From the NCBI GenBank assembly GCA_001766655.1, contig MJCC01000024.1, forward strand, positions 1 to 64,000: a DNA stretch of 64,000 nt. The letters are read 5' to 3'. This stretch comes from Phytomonas francai. Taxonomy: Eukaryota; Euglenozoa; Kinetoplastea; Trypanosomatida; Trypanosomatidae. The notes beneath the pieces were generated by a model. It did not search any database. It was not told the origin of the DNA and saw nothing but the letters and a program-made list of their open reading frames with translations. A program made the position numbers and the translations under genes. Positions 27,511 to 37,611 of this stretch are shown one piece after another. Within the stretch, counting starts at the first letter, position 1, and every line of letters begins with the position of its first letter.

Positions 27511-29592
27511 CTACTGAACCGCTCGCCTGTTAAGGCGTTGGAGTAAGTCGGCCAATAAGATCACAGGTCTTATCCCTTTCGCCTTCGTCGCCTCACCCAC
27601 ATGGGAATCACTACACATGAAGGCAACCTTTTGGTGTCCAGCCCGTTGCAGCCGTTGAAACAAATCACAGACGATCCCCGTGCTAGTGCTCCCCTGCAGC
27701 TGAATAGAAAGAGACAGCGGGAGTACGGCAAACCAGCTACCATGCTCCACGACCCAGGCTGCTACGAGTGCTAGTGCCTCCTGCAATAACCCGCCAAAGT
27801 GTTCACTTAGGACCTCAAGCGGTAGAAGGACTCGCGCCCCACCTTGACTAGCATACGTGTTCATCATACCTACAAAAGCCTCCTCCATATGAGGATTCTG
27901 GGCCAGCGAGTTCAATATGCTGGCATCCAGCATACTGAAGTGCGCCTGTGGGGCAGCCGAGACAGCAGAACCAAGGACAGCGTCAATAGAGATAAAGCTG
28001 CCCTCTCGGCTGCTTGAAAAGCTGCGAAGAGATACGTCGAGAAAGGACCGGCTAGAATAAGGGTTGGACTCTGCAGCGATATCGTCACCTCTACCCTGTG
28101 AGAGCGCTACCATAGTCGCCATCTTATTTATCGACTCCATCAGCCGAATGAGTTTGATAGTGGCGGTAGGGGAATACCGCTGTCGGCGGCTAGCTAAATA
28201 ATTACTGAGCAACACCGCGCTATATCGGGGATGGGTGGTTCGCTTAAATAGTATATGGAATACCCCGATCAGCTTTGGAGCGTCGGCATCAAACTCAGAC
28301 AAGCACGCGCCGAGGGCGCTACAAAGGGACGAGAGTGCTGCGCTGCCGCTTGGTGGTGTCAAAATAGACTCAAAATGCTCAAGACACCACACAAAGAGGT
28401 CTTGCGGTCTGTAACGAAGCGCCGTGCTGAGCCTTGACGCGATGCCCGGGATGGCGTTGACCACCTCAACTACTCGCAGCAGCGCGCATAACGACGGAAC
28501 GGATAGCACGCACATAGATATAAAAAGTATATATAGACGATGGTAATCGCGGCATGCATCACAAAGCAGCAGGACCGAGTCAAACGCCTTTGGTGCAAGC
28601 TGAATTTTTTGCGCATAAGCGTACTTCACCACATCGCCGCTAAACACTAGTAAACTCCGAAGTTTTGAAGGATCGGGTGACGCTCCTTTAATGTTGTAGA
28701 CTGCGCGTGCCGTAGAACTACAGAGCGCGGTTAGTAAATCTGTCAAAAAAGCGCTCAGCTGCAAAGTGCACGACCCAGAAATGCTTTCATTCCGTCCACT
28801 CAATAGCTCTTCCTGAACGAGCTTCATGGCCAAATCCAACGGCTTCCGGCTATCCAGCAAGCATTTCCCGAACTCAACGATTAGCTCTTCACTGAGGTAC
28901 TTGCTATCCCAGCGTACCATACACATCACACTTTCCAGTAACCCCATAAAGTGGTCGTCAAGTGGCTTCGGGAGTCCCTGTGAGCTTCGCGCAAAGCTCG
29001 AGATCAGTCGATGCCACACCTCTGCTGGAATAGCTGTGCCCGCTCGCAGTTTCGTCTGCAGCAGCAGTGCGACCCGCACAGCCCTTGCTGGATGAGCCTG
29101 AATGGAGTTGATGATCTCCAACACAGTGCTCAGGGACAGCGGGTCACGCCGCACGATCAGATCCTCCATGATGTCTAAAATCGCATCAACATGGCCGTCA
29201 CGGCCGAGCGTTCGCACGGCCCGATTGATCGCCGAAAGGCTCTGCTGCACCCCAAGCCTGTAATCCAGTTCAAACCTCGCACGTATTTCCTGCGCGCTAC
29301 GCGGCTCAGAGAGCCAATAATAGGTGGAGAGTTGTCGGGCAGCGATTTCGAAGGAATCATGCAACACGCGCGGCAGCGGGGTCGCCACGTCCGAGCTGTT
29401 CGTCGTTTCCTCATAGCGGCGTCGCTTGTTGGGGAAAAAGTCAGCTTCAGCACCCGTCCAGCGCACGCGGCTATCGAGGGTGGGTTCAAGGAAGCAACGA
29501 TACCGAATATGCCTCGGAAGCGCTGACACACGGGGAAACTCTACAGCGATACCTCGTTGCTGGTCGTCTGCGTCGCCCCAGTTATCATCCAT
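27511..29592 (-). CDS. Helical-repeat (PPR-like) protein, possible C-terminal PIN-like domain
   Basis: This is 693 residues starting at ATG 29592. After an N-terminal charged segment, residues about 100-560 are helical with repeated 30-40-residue spacing (for example GHVDAILDIMEDLIVRRDPL and YAQKIQLAPKAFDSVLLL), resembling the pentatricopeptide or other alpha-solenoid proteins abundant in kinetoplastid mitochondria. The last 100 residues alternate hydrophobic strands and helices (FAVLPLSLSIQLQGS; HQKVAFMCSDSHVGEATKAKG; PVILLADLLQRL), a pattern like a Rossmannoid PIN/NYN nuclease fold, though the usual acidic catalytic set is not obvious. There is no clear presequence. An RNA-binding role in organelle RNA processing is conceivable; I cannot name the protein. 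Confidence 0.55.
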   Translation of the reverse strand: MDDNWGDADDQQRGIAVEFPRVSALPRHIRYRCFLEPTLDSRVRWTGAEADFFPNKRRRYEETTNSSDVATPLPRVLHDSFEIAARQLSTYYWLSEPRSAQEIRARFELDYRLGVQQSLSAINRAVRTLGRDGHVDAILDIMEDLIVRRDPLSLSTVLEIINSIQAHPARAVRVALLLQTKLRAGTAIPAEVWHRLISSFARSSQGLPKPLDDHFMGLLESVMCMVRWDSKYLSEELIVEFGKCLLDSRKPLDLAMKLVQEELLSGRNESISGSCTLQLSAFLTDLLTALCSSTARAVYNIKGASPDPSKLRSLLVFSGDVVKYAYAQKIQLAPKAFDSVLLLCDACRDYHRLYILFISMCVLSVPSLCALLRVVEVVNAIPGIASRLSTALRYRPQDLFVWCLEHFESILTPPSGSAALSSLCSALGACLSEFDADAPKLIGVFHILFKRTTHPRYSAVLLSNYLASRRQRYSPTATIKLIRLMESINKMATMVALSQGRGDDIAAESNPYSSRSFLDVSLRSFSSSREGSFISIDAVLGSAVSAAPQAHFSMLDASILNSLAQNPHMEEAFVGMMNTYASQGGARVLLPLEVLSEHFGGLLQEALALVAAWVVEHGSWFAVLPLSLSIQLQGSTSTGIVCDLFQRLQRAGHQKVAFMCSDSHVGEATKAKGIRPVILLADLLQRLNRRAVQ

Positions 29593-30315
29593 GACTTGGG
29601 GTAGACAATATGTCTAATATTGCCCGCCGCACCCACAAAACCGCAATTCTTTTGACTTTCCTGCGCTGCCGATAAAGAACTTCAAGCCCTAGTGTGGGGA
29701 TGCTAAGTAAAATGGGAAAAATGCTAAAAATTAAGAGAGCCAGTAGACATCAGCGGATATTCCAGGTTGGACGACCTAGCTGTATCCCTCCCATCTGAAC
29801 ATTATCAATGAAATTAATAGGGATTCTACACGGGAGACAGCGTATTTCAGGATTTAAGCAACGATCGCGGGGATAATAGTAGTATGTGGCAACTCCGCTG
29901 ACAAACCTGTTTAGCCCAGCATTGATATTTCAAGGGGAAAAAAAGTAAATGAAAGCAAGCATAGTATACATATACAAAAAAAAAGGCAATTGATGAATTG
30001 CAAAGTATCAAGATACGGCCCAAAATCTCGCTTCAGTCCGACAAATAGTATTAATACAATATAATTGTCTGCTACAACACTTTTTGTGGGAGCTTTTGGA
30101 ATTATGGCACCACCCATTCGTTTTTTTCCTGGTATGAGAGCCACCATTGGTAAAGTGTCAAAAGAAGATAACAATGCTACTATTTAGACCAAAACAGCAG
30201 AATGAAAACATACAAAGGTCCTAAAGATGTAAAAAATATAAACGTTGCTCGTTTGATAGCATACCATAGCATAGCTTTATTTTTACATCTCATGGGGTCC
30301 ACGTTTTGGGTCTTT
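29593..30315. other. Intergenic spacer
   Basis: About 720 bases between the NEK kinase and the helical-repeat gene. AT-rich; a short open frame at 29911-30174 on the minus strand has no recognisable content. Nothing supported. Confidence 0.5.
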
Positions 30316-32106
30316 CTAAAATGCCCCTTTCAGCCTACGCTGAGCCCTTTCTAAAGCCGCCTTCTGAAGCAGTGCTCTAATATCTATACTAGGTGTTTTC
30401 ACAGGTGGATTAAGACACAAAGGATCCAAAGGGGCCCTTCTGCCGGCAATATTCTTTGTTTTCTTTTCATAACTGGGCCAGAACATCGGACTAAGACGCG
30501 TCGAGGTAACAACTGGGCCCCCATTGATAGATTTTTTACTCGTAGTTGGGTTTTGAATCCTGTGCATAGAAGTGTGCTGTGGAGTCCCTGCGGGCTTGGC
30601 TGCGTTGTTGTCACCATCTATAACTGTAGAAACAGGCGTGGGTGAGGATTTCGGATACAGCAGAGGTTGACCTGGCGAGCACCATTGCAAACCCTCACTA
30701 CCCGCACGGCGCGGGTCGCGAAACCTACCAACGTCAGCAAGAACCCGCTGCTGCGGTGGGTGTGCTACTGGTTGAGGTTCCTTCTTCGAGTGCCGCTGGT
30801 AGTGCAGAAGCTCATGATAAAAGCCATATAGGCTACTGGGGTTACATAGGGGGGGATCCGTATCGTGGGAAGCTAAAGAAACCGGATTGGGTACTAATTG
30901 AGGTGTGGGAGCTACATTCAGCTTATTTGTGAAGGTTGGAAAATTTAATGATGGCTGCGCGGTGGTGTCGCTCGTCTTATCCCTCAGATGGTCTGGTTCC
31001 TTCAGGTTAGAACTCTCACCCTTCTGGGGTTCCGATATCACGCAAATCTCCTCTAACGGAGGCACCCTAGTGGTACCGTGATTCAGCTTGCGGAGCGACG
31101 TCCTCACAGCCGGCGCTTGCGGCAATATCGGTGGCAACACGTGCGCTTCGGTTGAATCTCCAGCACCGACTTCGAGTGAGGTAGGTAATTTTGCGGCCCT
31201 AATGGGTGTTTGCGGCCGCTTCGATGCAGAAATCATGGACTCAGGGATCAAGTTTCGCTTGAGAAGCGACCCTATGTATTTTTCAGGAAGGACATCGTCC
31301 TGAAGCCACGCCCGAAGCCGCTTCTTAACTATCGGAAGCTCTAATACGTCAGGCAACTTTATACGCTCGGATGGATCCTTCATCAGAAGCTGTTTCACGA
31401 TGCTCCTCAACTCCTCGGAGTACACAGTGGAGACGGGCTCGTACTGCACCTTGAGGATGCGCTGCATGAGGCCCCTCATATCACTAGCGCTAAACGGTTG
31501 CTTCAAGGTCAGCATCTCGTAAAGGACGACTCCAAGTGCCCATACATCACTGCGGTGGTCATAGGGGCGCTCGAGCAGCAACTCCGGAGAGAGGTAATAC
31601 GGCGTTCCTACGAACGTTTGGGCTTGGTCACAGGTGCCATTCAGCGTTCGTGCAATGCCAAAGTCTCCTAACTTGATAATATCCTGATCTGTGAGAAATA
31701 CGTTTTGGGTTTTGACATCCCGATGGAGTATCTTGAGTTGATGTACATGATGCAAGCTTAACACAAGCTGTATAAACCAGTCCAAGACCTGGTTTTCACT
31801 AAAGTTAGCGCCACACCTCGCCTTGATGCGAGATTTAAGGTCACCACCCTCAGCGTACTCCATAACAATACAAAGGTGGTCCGATTTTTTGGCTAGAAAG
31901 CTATCCACGTAGTCGATAATGTTCGGGTGACGGAGATGACTAAGCAGGCGGGCCTCGTTGAGACCTTGGCGCCGTTCTTTTTTACTCATTCGTCTCAGAT
32001 CTACCTGCTTAATCACGTAATAGTTCCCGTCGACATTGTTGAGAGCTAAAGCGCATGCACCCATGGTCCCTTTCCCAATATTTCGAACTTTCGAATACTT
32101 ATCCAT
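30316..32106 (-). CDS. NIMA-related (NEK) serine/threonine kinase
   Basis: This is 596 residues. The kinase domain begins almost at the N-terminus: GKGTMG glycine loop (about 11-16), VIK lysine (about 33), HRDVKTQN catalytic loop (about 128), DFG (about 148) and GTPYYLSPE (about 167-175). The TPYYLSPE and RDVKTQN forms and N-terminal placement are typical of NEKs. The approximately 320-residue C-terminal tail is Pro/Ser/Lys-rich and low complexity with no coiled coil evident. Trypanosomatids have a large NEK family acting in cell cycle, basal body and flagellum functions; the specific member is not determined. The frame is open five codons further but starts at TTG; ATG 32106 (MDKYSKV) places the kinase domain normally. 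Confidence 0.88.
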   Translation of the reverse strand: MDKYSKVRNIGKGTMGACALALNNVDGNYYVIKQVDLRRMSKKERRQGLNEARLLSHLRHPNIIDYVDSFLAKKSDHLCIVMEYAEGGDLKSRIKARCGANFSENQVLDWFIQLVLSLHHVHQLKILHRDVKTQNVFLTDQDIIKLGDFGIARTLNGTCDQAQTFVGTPYYLSPELLLERPYDHRSDVWALGVVLYEMLTLKQPFSASDMRGLMQRILKVQYEPVSTVYSEELRSIVKQLLMKDPSERIKLPDVLELPIVKKRLRAWLQDDVLPEKYIGSLLKRNLIPESMISASKRPQTPIRAAKLPTSLEVGAGDSTEAHVLPPILPQAPAVRTSLRKLNHGTTRVPPLEEICVISEPQKGESSNLKEPDHLRDKTSDTTAQPSLNFPTFTNKLNVAPTPQLVPNPVSLASHDTDPPLCNPSSLYGFYHELLHYQRHSKKEPQPVAHPPQQRVLADVGRFRDPRRAGSEGLQWCSPGQPLLYPKSSPTPVSTVIDGDNNAAKPAGTPQHTSMHRIQNPTTSKKSINGGPVVTSTRLSPMFWPSYEKKTKNIAGRRAPLDPLCLNPPVKTPSIDIRALLQKAALERAQRRLKGAF

Positions 32107-32856
32107 GATTAAATATTTCAACGATGATTATGTTTACTAACTCTCTTTTCCTCAACTTCGATTTATTCTAACACAAATTAACAAGATATGCCTTTCGAGG
32201 TCCGAAAGGCACAAAATTCAAAGATATATTAAGATAGTTGTGAAATTAGTGAGCCAATGAAAAGACTCTCTCTTCCTATTTTGCATACTATTGAGGGAAT
32301 GTACACTTATGTCTGCCTCGACAATATAATAGGAAATCCTAACAAATACATACACAAAAAAAATGGGGAAAAAAAAATGAGAGGGAGGAGGAAAAGCATA
32401 CAACATGAGAAACAAGAAATACATACCGATACAGATGAACACAACCCAACCTTTCATAGGCAGGTAAAAAGTAAGGGGAAAAGAGGGCATCCGTCTGCTA
32501 CATGAAATTAAGCGTAATTGAAAATGACGGCGTTTAAAAGTTCTAAATGATTCACTAAAAGAATTGAACATTGTTGTGGTATTCCTAAGTATAAAACAAG
32601 AAAATAATTAGTGTCGTTTTTTTCTTTCTGGGGTCTGCCATTTTTGTAACTCCCCCCTCACCCAAAAAAAAAGAAACCCCTACAATAGTAAAGCAAGAGT
32701 TGCAAAATAAACTAACATCAATAAAAGTGTCACCAAACCAAAGTGCAGATAAGTCAACACATCCTTCTCCCACCCACCCATCTCCTACTTTTCATCTAAG
32801 GAGAGAGGAGGGAGGGAGGGGGGGGGGGGGGGGTACTCTCCCATGTTGTAGCACCA
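32107..32856. other. Intergenic spacer with poly-G16
   Basis: About 750 bases between the small mitochondrial protein and the NEK gene. The purine-rich plus strand (32340-32400) gives a long pyrimidine tract on the transcript upstream of the NEK start. A 16-base G run lies at 32818-32833, 24 bases past the stop of the 32857-33312 gene. No gene. Confidence 0.55.
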
Positions 32857-33312
32857 TCAATTAAGCATAAGCTGAGCTGTAAAGCCCGCTAAAAAGACCG
32901 GGGCAAGCCACAGAGCGTGGGTGCAGAAGACGATGTAGTATGCGATAAAGAACCAACCAGCCGTGTGAGCGCTGGAGTGGCTGTTGTAGCCTAACGTTGC
33001 GTAGCCCGATGCCCAGATGATGCTGAACACGATGATCATGCCCCCAACCACGCGATCGACGACGGACTCCGTCGACTGCTCCGTGTTCACCCAGTGGCGC
33101 ATGAAGATCTTGCCGGGCACGACCGCCGATACGGTGCGGCTCATCTGCCGCTGAACGACCTCGTCCTCGGCCGCCGTCAGGGGGTGGGAAAATATCTTAG
33201 ACCAGTCGTGCTGCGTCGCGCGGTGCGAGGAGCTGCGGTACACGGACGACAACGCCGGGAAGGAAACCCCCCGGGGCTGGGTAAGCCCCGCCTTAATCGC
33301 ATGTCGAAGCAT
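32857..33312 (-). CDS. Small mitochondrial two-helix membrane protein
   Basis: This is 151 residues from ATG 33312 (MLRHAIKAGLTQPRG), an Arg/Lys-bearing, acid-free mitochondrial presequence. The frame upstream is open for 47 codons but translates to low-quality sequence and a splice-acceptor-like AG lies only 7 nt upstream of this ATG, so I take this start. Two hydrophobic helices are clear: about 89-110 (GGMIIVFSIIWASGYATL) and about 118-145 (GWFFIAYYIVFCTHALWLAPVFL). A soluble segment with KIFMRHWVNTEQST precedes them. This build is typical of lineage-specific accessory subunits of trypanosomatid respiratory complexes or ATP synthase; which complex cannot be told. Confidence 0.65.
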   Translation of the reverse strand: MLRHAIKAGLTQPRGVSFPALSSVYRSSSHRATQHDWSKIFSHPLTAAEDEVVQRQMSRTVSAVVPGKIFMRHWVNTEQSTESVVDRVVGGMIIVFSIIWASGYATLGYNSHSSAHTAGWFFIAYYIVFCTHALWLAPVFLAGFTAQLMLN

Positions 33313-33330
33313 CGTCCCCCTTGTGTAAAG
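33313..33330 (-). promoter_or_regulatory. Predicted spliced-leader acceptor, mitochondrial protein gene
   Basis: On the minus strand, ...ctttacacaag precedes ggggacg and the ATG at 33312. The AG (33321-33320) would give a 7-nt 5' UTR, supporting the internal ATG as the true start. Confidence 0.4.
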
Positions 33331-33970
33331 TAAGATATATTTTCTAAGAAGAGGAATTCTCCTTTGCAACAAGCATTGAAATAGGAAGAAGTTTGAAATT
33401 TCAAACACATTATAATCTGAGGAAGCGCTACTCATTCCGCGGTGGGTTCGCAACCGAAATGTAAAGTAGCCGGACCACTTTCATTTTTCTTTAAAACGAT
33501 TTTTTCCTTAAAGAGCCAAATTTCACATGAATTTTGGTTCGAACCATTCGAATTCATTTGCTTTCCCCTACACTCACGCAGAGGCAACCGAAAGTTCGCC
33601 TAGCTCGAGAATCGGATATTGTTCACACCTTTAGGTAGTGTTAATGTAACCTTTATATAAAAAAGGTCTTCGGCAATGCGCTTCAATAAAGACATCCCTT
33701 AAATATTCTGTAAAGGGCCTTCGTTTCTTTTACTGTACATAAGAGCTCACGATAATCACCATAAGGCAGCACATACCTTGGCAAATCTATATAGATATAT
33801 AGATATCGATTGATAAATAAATAGATAACATAAAAATAGTAGTAATAAATATAAGCATTCAATAAAAATAAGTAGAAAGGGGAAAGTCATTAGTAGCGTA
33901 GATAAAAGAACTCGCTAGCATCGCAAAAGGTAAACCACAGTGACGCACGTAAGGATGCTGAAATATAGAC
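33331..33970. other. Intergenic spacer
   Basis: About 640 bases, AT-rich, with a GATA/TATAGA-type simple repeat near 33787-33835. One inverted repeat (ttcgaaccattcgaa) near 33538-33552. No gene. Confidence 0.5.
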
Positions 33971-34624
33971 TCACGACGAGATTTGCCGAACGAGGTATGT
34001 CATAAGAGCTGTGTTCAGGAACGACACCATTACCACGATAAAGGTCTCCGTCACCCCGTGCACAATCAACATCGTGAAGATCCTCTCTAACCCTTCGCGT
34101 AGCGACTGCTCGCGCAATCGCATCATCATTTGGTCATCGTGCAGACCGAGAAATAAGCCATCCGATACCGTCATGAGTTTTCGGAGCGGGTCCAACCGTG
34201 GCTTCCACCTCTTCAGAGAGGTGAAGCCGATGTCCATTTTGATCAATTTTTTCGATGTCGTGTATCGACTGTTGTCAACGCAAAATGCGTACTGCTGCGT
34301 TGTGCGCGTGGTGAAGTAAATCCGCTCGCTTAGCTCGTGTTCACCGGCAAAAGATGCGTATACCGTTTTATTTTTAGAATCACGAATCAACACGTCGAAG
34401 TCGATATCGCCCTGAACGAGTTGGTAGTGCATGACGACGCCTTCAAAGCGTTGGCGATTGGACGCGTAAATACACACCTCCTCGTTTCCAACTTCTAACA
34501 TAAGGCTAGATGAGGTGGGCCTCATTTTTAAGGCATTGGTTTCCTGAGCCGTGTATCCTAATATCATTGCAAGCAGTACTGCCAGAGCTAGCATTACTTT
34601 GTGTCTGGGTATGGCACTCTTCAT
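33971..34624 (-). CDS. p24 (emp24/gp25L) family cargo receptor
   Basis: This is 217 residues: signal peptide (about 1-30, VMLALAVLLAMILGYTAQ), a GOLD-domain beta-sandwich (about 38-128, including EVCIYASNRQRFEGVVMHYQ and RTTQQYAFCVDNS with the pair of cysteines C51 and C115), a short coiled-coil segment (about 150-182, with MMMRLREQSLREGLERIF) and a single C-terminal transmembrane helix (about 188-212). p24 proteins cycle in COPI/COPII vesicles between ER and Golgi and help package GPI-anchored proteins, relevant for GPI-rich trypanosomatid surfaces. The cytosolic tail is very short (RQISS) and lacks a classic KKXX or FF motif. Confidence 0.85.
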   Translation of the reverse strand: MKSAIPRHKVMLALAVLLAMILGYTAQETNALKMRPTSSSLMLEVGNEEVCIYASNRQRFEGVVMHYQLVQGDIDFDVLIRDSKNKTVYASFAGEHELSERIYFTTRTTQQYAFCVDNSRYTTSKKLIKMDIGFTSLKRWKPRLDPLRKLMTVSDGLFLGLHDDQMMMRLREQSLREGLERIFTMLIVHGVTETFIVVMVSFLNTALMTYLVRQISS

Positions 34625-35047
34625 CAGTAAAAGCTCAACGCTGCAACCCTTCTAAGTATGGAAAGTTTGAAAGTAAATGGAATACGCAGGGGATTCGAAA
34701 AAAAAAAAGACAATAAAGTAAAAACAAGGATAAAACACATGTGCATCTCTCCTTTATTACCCCACCCCACCCTCATAAAGAGGGCCATGTCAGAATAATC
34801 ATTTAACCAAATTCAAATACTACGTAAACAATAATTTGCCACTGAGGTTATACTCAGAGGCAAGGATATGAGGTTTTCTGGACCAATCCTTTTCAGTTTA
34901 TTTGAGAAAAGGGTTGGAAAATCGAAGGATAGGGCTAGGACCCACCCTATGTAAATTTCTGGAGACGTAGTCAACGGTATTAACAACTTTTAGTTACCAA
35001 ATTATCGCTGTCTTATTTTTTGGACAGCCGGTTATTCCTAATGCAGT
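34625..35047. other. Intergenic spacer
   Basis: About 420 bases between TyrRS and p24. On the sense strand, T/C-rich tracts lie upstream of p24 (plus-strand 34697-34720). No gene. Confidence 0.5.
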
Positions 35048-37138
35048 CTACTTTTTCTTGAGTTTGTTCTCAATCTTTTTAACTGACTGTAGGAGGTTCG
35101 ACAGCTGCGGTGTGGCCAAGGCGGTCCGCACGCTTGTCATGCGCTCCAGGAGCTTGTCCCTCACCGCCGCCTTCACGTCGGCTGGGTGAAGGGCCCCACT
35201 GCCGCAGTCCACCTGGAGCGCGGCCGTGGTCGCGTAGGAGACGTCGCCGCCGTTCGCGGCCGCCCGCGTGATGTCGAACGCGCCGCTCTGCGAAAGCAGT
35301 CGCGACGCGATCGCGATGACCGGGTTCCAGGTCTCGCTGGGCGCCGCGTACGCCTTCTTTATTTTACGACGGATGTCCATCTCGTTGTCGTCGAGGTAAA
35401 TCAGGGAGTCGGGGTTCGGCGGGGCTTGCTGCTGCTGCTGTTGACAGGAATCGGAAGGGGGGAGTGGACCGTTCAGCAAGGGAATGCCCCCCTCCGGGGC
35501 CGGAATGGACTGCACGGACCCGTCGGTGAACTTCTCGGAGATCACCGACAGGTCGCCGTCGCATGGGAGGTTGATAACATGGGTCGCCTGGAGAAGGACC
35601 ACAGTCGCAACCCGCATCAAGGCAGCGATAGCCCCTCCAGCGTTATTCAGCCCGCCGCAGAGCTCCTCGACGTAGGCGAGTGAATTTTTACGGCCCACAT
35701 TTATGGTGGTAACCCAAAACTCATCACTGTTGGCAAGAATAAGCTCTTTCTCTCGCACCACTCGCACCGCTGCAGGCAGGCCGTACGCTTTAAGAAGCTC
35801 CGCATTGTACGCCATCACCGCTTGAATGTCTTTCTCGTCCCCGGTGATGTGGTCGGAGGCAAAGGCCGACCACTCGGGAAGAATGAGGCTCACAGTAGCG
35901 TCCTCGTGCTTCGCAAAAAAGGCCTGGGTGGCGTCGAGGATGGCGTTCGCGGCGTCCAAGGTGAGTCTGAGCATAGCGGGTAGCCAAATGCAGGCGTGTG
36001 GGTGGTTAGCAGCCTTTGGAGGCGGAGGCGCCGTCGAAGCCATATTGCCACCCTGTTTGATGGCCCTCACCTTAGCTAATAGCTCACGTGCATTCGCATC
36101 GTTCTGGAAGTGCTTACGTATTGGCTCGAGCAAAGTATTGATTTCGCGAGCAAGGCCACTCTTCAGCTGCTCCTCAGAGATGTTACCGTTAATAAAGGCG
36201 TCCTCAAGCTCTTGGTACGCCATAAAGGTTTGGCCCTCAATAGTGGTTGTCTTGCCAGGTTGTGAGAAAATAATGCATTGGTAGTAGTCTAAGATAGGGT
36301 TTTTGTCGTCATCTCTCTGTGGTGAGCCGTCTTCCGTAATCTTTGTCGTCTTTTGAGAAACACGAGGGCAGTACCCCTGCCGCACCTTACGCTCAACCTC
36401 CTCTGCGCTGTCCTCAACGAAGATGGCGCTGTCGGGGTTGCTTTTGCTCATCTTGGTTTGCCCTTGCTTTAGCCCGGACATCATGTGGTGCGACAGGATC
36501 ACGGGCTTCAGCTTCCTCCCGATGAGGTCGCAGTACTCGCGGGCGAGCATGTTCACCTTCCGCTGATCCAGTCCAAGCTGGCAGATGTCAGCCCTCAAGA
36601 AAAAGATATCCGCGCACTGCATGAGAGGATAAAGTACCTGGGCACACGTCAGTGTCCCCTCGGTTTTTCCCATGATCGTGCAGCACTTCTTAATGCGGGC
36701 GACGGTGTTTCGCCGGCCGATGTCGAGCACCTGCAGCCAATAGGACTCTGCGTGCTTCTTGATCTCCTCACTGGCCCAAAGGAATTCTACATGAGACATG
36801 TTCATCCCTGCAGCCTTCCACACCTCAATGAAGTACCTGCCGACAGTGCGGATATTCTCGATTTCGCCACCAAGCTTGTCGTTCATGAGAGCAAACCAAT
36901 CAGCCACCCAGAAAACAAATGTGCAGCCACAGGATGTGCATTTGTTAACATTCAAGGCCTTGAAAACGCCCTGTGCAATATGCATGTGACCCGATGTCTC
37001 AAACCCGTCGTAGCATCGCATGTTTGGCTTCTTTTCGATAAGATTCCTCAGTTCATTCTCTTGAATGCATTCCTCACCGACGCTACGCAACAAAGCATAA
37101 CGCTCTTCATTCGTCATGGGTTTTCCTTCAGTGCTCAT
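35048..37138 (-). CDS. TyrRS: Tyrosyl-tRNA synthetase, tandem double-length form
   Basis: This is 696 residues made of two TyrRS copies, the pseudo-dimer typical of trypanosomatids. Copy 1 (about 1-350) is catalytic: HMHIAQG (HIGH-like, about 51-57) and KMSKS (about 229-233), with LMQCADIF and GLDQRKV of the tyrosine pocket. Copy 2 (about 370-690) keeps the fold but has lost both signatures. Its counterpart of GQTKMSKSNPDSAIF reads QQQQQQAPPNPDSLIY: a glutamine run replaces KMSKS while the following NPDS is retained. It charges tRNA-Tyr in the cytosol (and probably serves the mitochondrion through tRNA import). The frame is open 22 codons upstream but starts at TTG; ATG 37138 (MSTEGKP) gives the usual length. 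The 3' half is noticeably more GC-rich than the 5' half. Confidence 0.93.
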   Translation of the reverse strand: MSTEGKPMTNEERYALLRSVGEECIQENELRNLIEKKPNMRCYDGFETSGHMHIAQGVFKALNVNKCTSCGCTFVFWVADWFALMNDKLGGEIENIRTVGRYFIEVWKAAGMNMSHVEFLWASEEIKKHAESYWLQVLDIGRRNTVARIKKCCTIMGKTEGTLTCAQVLYPLMQCADIFFLRADICQLGLDQRKVNMLAREYCDLIGRKLKPVILSHHMMSGLKQGQTKMSKSNPDSAIFVEDSAEEVERKVRQGYCPRVSQKTTKITEDGSPQRDDDKNPILDYYQCIIFSQPGKTTTIEGQTFMAYQELEDAFINGNISEEQLKSGLAREINTLLEPIRKHFQNDANARELLAKVRAIKQGGNMASTAPPPPKAANHPHACIWLPAMLRLTLDAANAILDATQAFFAKHEDATVSLILPEWSAFASDHITGDEKDIQAVMAYNAELLKAYGLPAAVRVVREKELILANSDEFWVTTINVGRKNSLAYVEELCGGLNNAGGAIAALMRVATVVLLQATHVINLPCDGDLSVISEKFTDGSVQSIPAPEGGIPLLNGPLPPSDSCQQQQQQAPPNPDSLIYLDDNEMDIRRKIKKAYAAPSETWNPVIAIASRLLSQSGAFDITRAAANGGDVSYATTAALQVDCGSGALHPADVKAAVRDKLLERMTSVRTALATPQLSNLLQSVKKIENKLKKK

Positions 37139-37611
37139 TCTAAGCAAAGCGTTGGCAGCGCACTTTACTTCTTGAGAAAAATTAAAAAATGGTCTGATGC
37201 CCAAGGACGAAGAAGTAGAACCAGGCGGGCAAAACCTACAAATGATTGTGTTCTTTAACCGAAGCGTTTTCCCTTAGGTATCTTAAAAAAAAAAAACACG
37301 TACAAATCAGAGCCTTTACTATGAAAAAGACAGTTGCTTAAAGCTATTTGAGAGAAAAAAAATCAAATAATAATAATAATAATAATAACACATCCCAGAG
37401 GATGAAATAGTGGTAATACTATTAGATAATGATGATGGTGGACTCCATATTCACGCACTACCAGCTCACACAATGTTAGCATGGCATCGGTAGGAATGGA
37501 AATTCGCAAAAGAGAGAGAAAAAGAGAAATCAACCAAAACATCACATCATGGGTTCATTCTTTCTTCAGTGCTGATAAGGTATGTAACGGTATGCATTTA
37601 AAGAGGAACTA
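37139..37611. other. Intergenic spacer
   Basis: About 470 bases with an (AAT)n microsatellite (about 37366-37388) and A-runs. No gene. Confidence 0.5.

Noticed and set aside
33530..33556. ggttcgaacc motif resembling a tRNA B-box
   Set aside because: No A-box, cloverleaf or acceptor stem can be drawn around it; part of a short inverted repeat.
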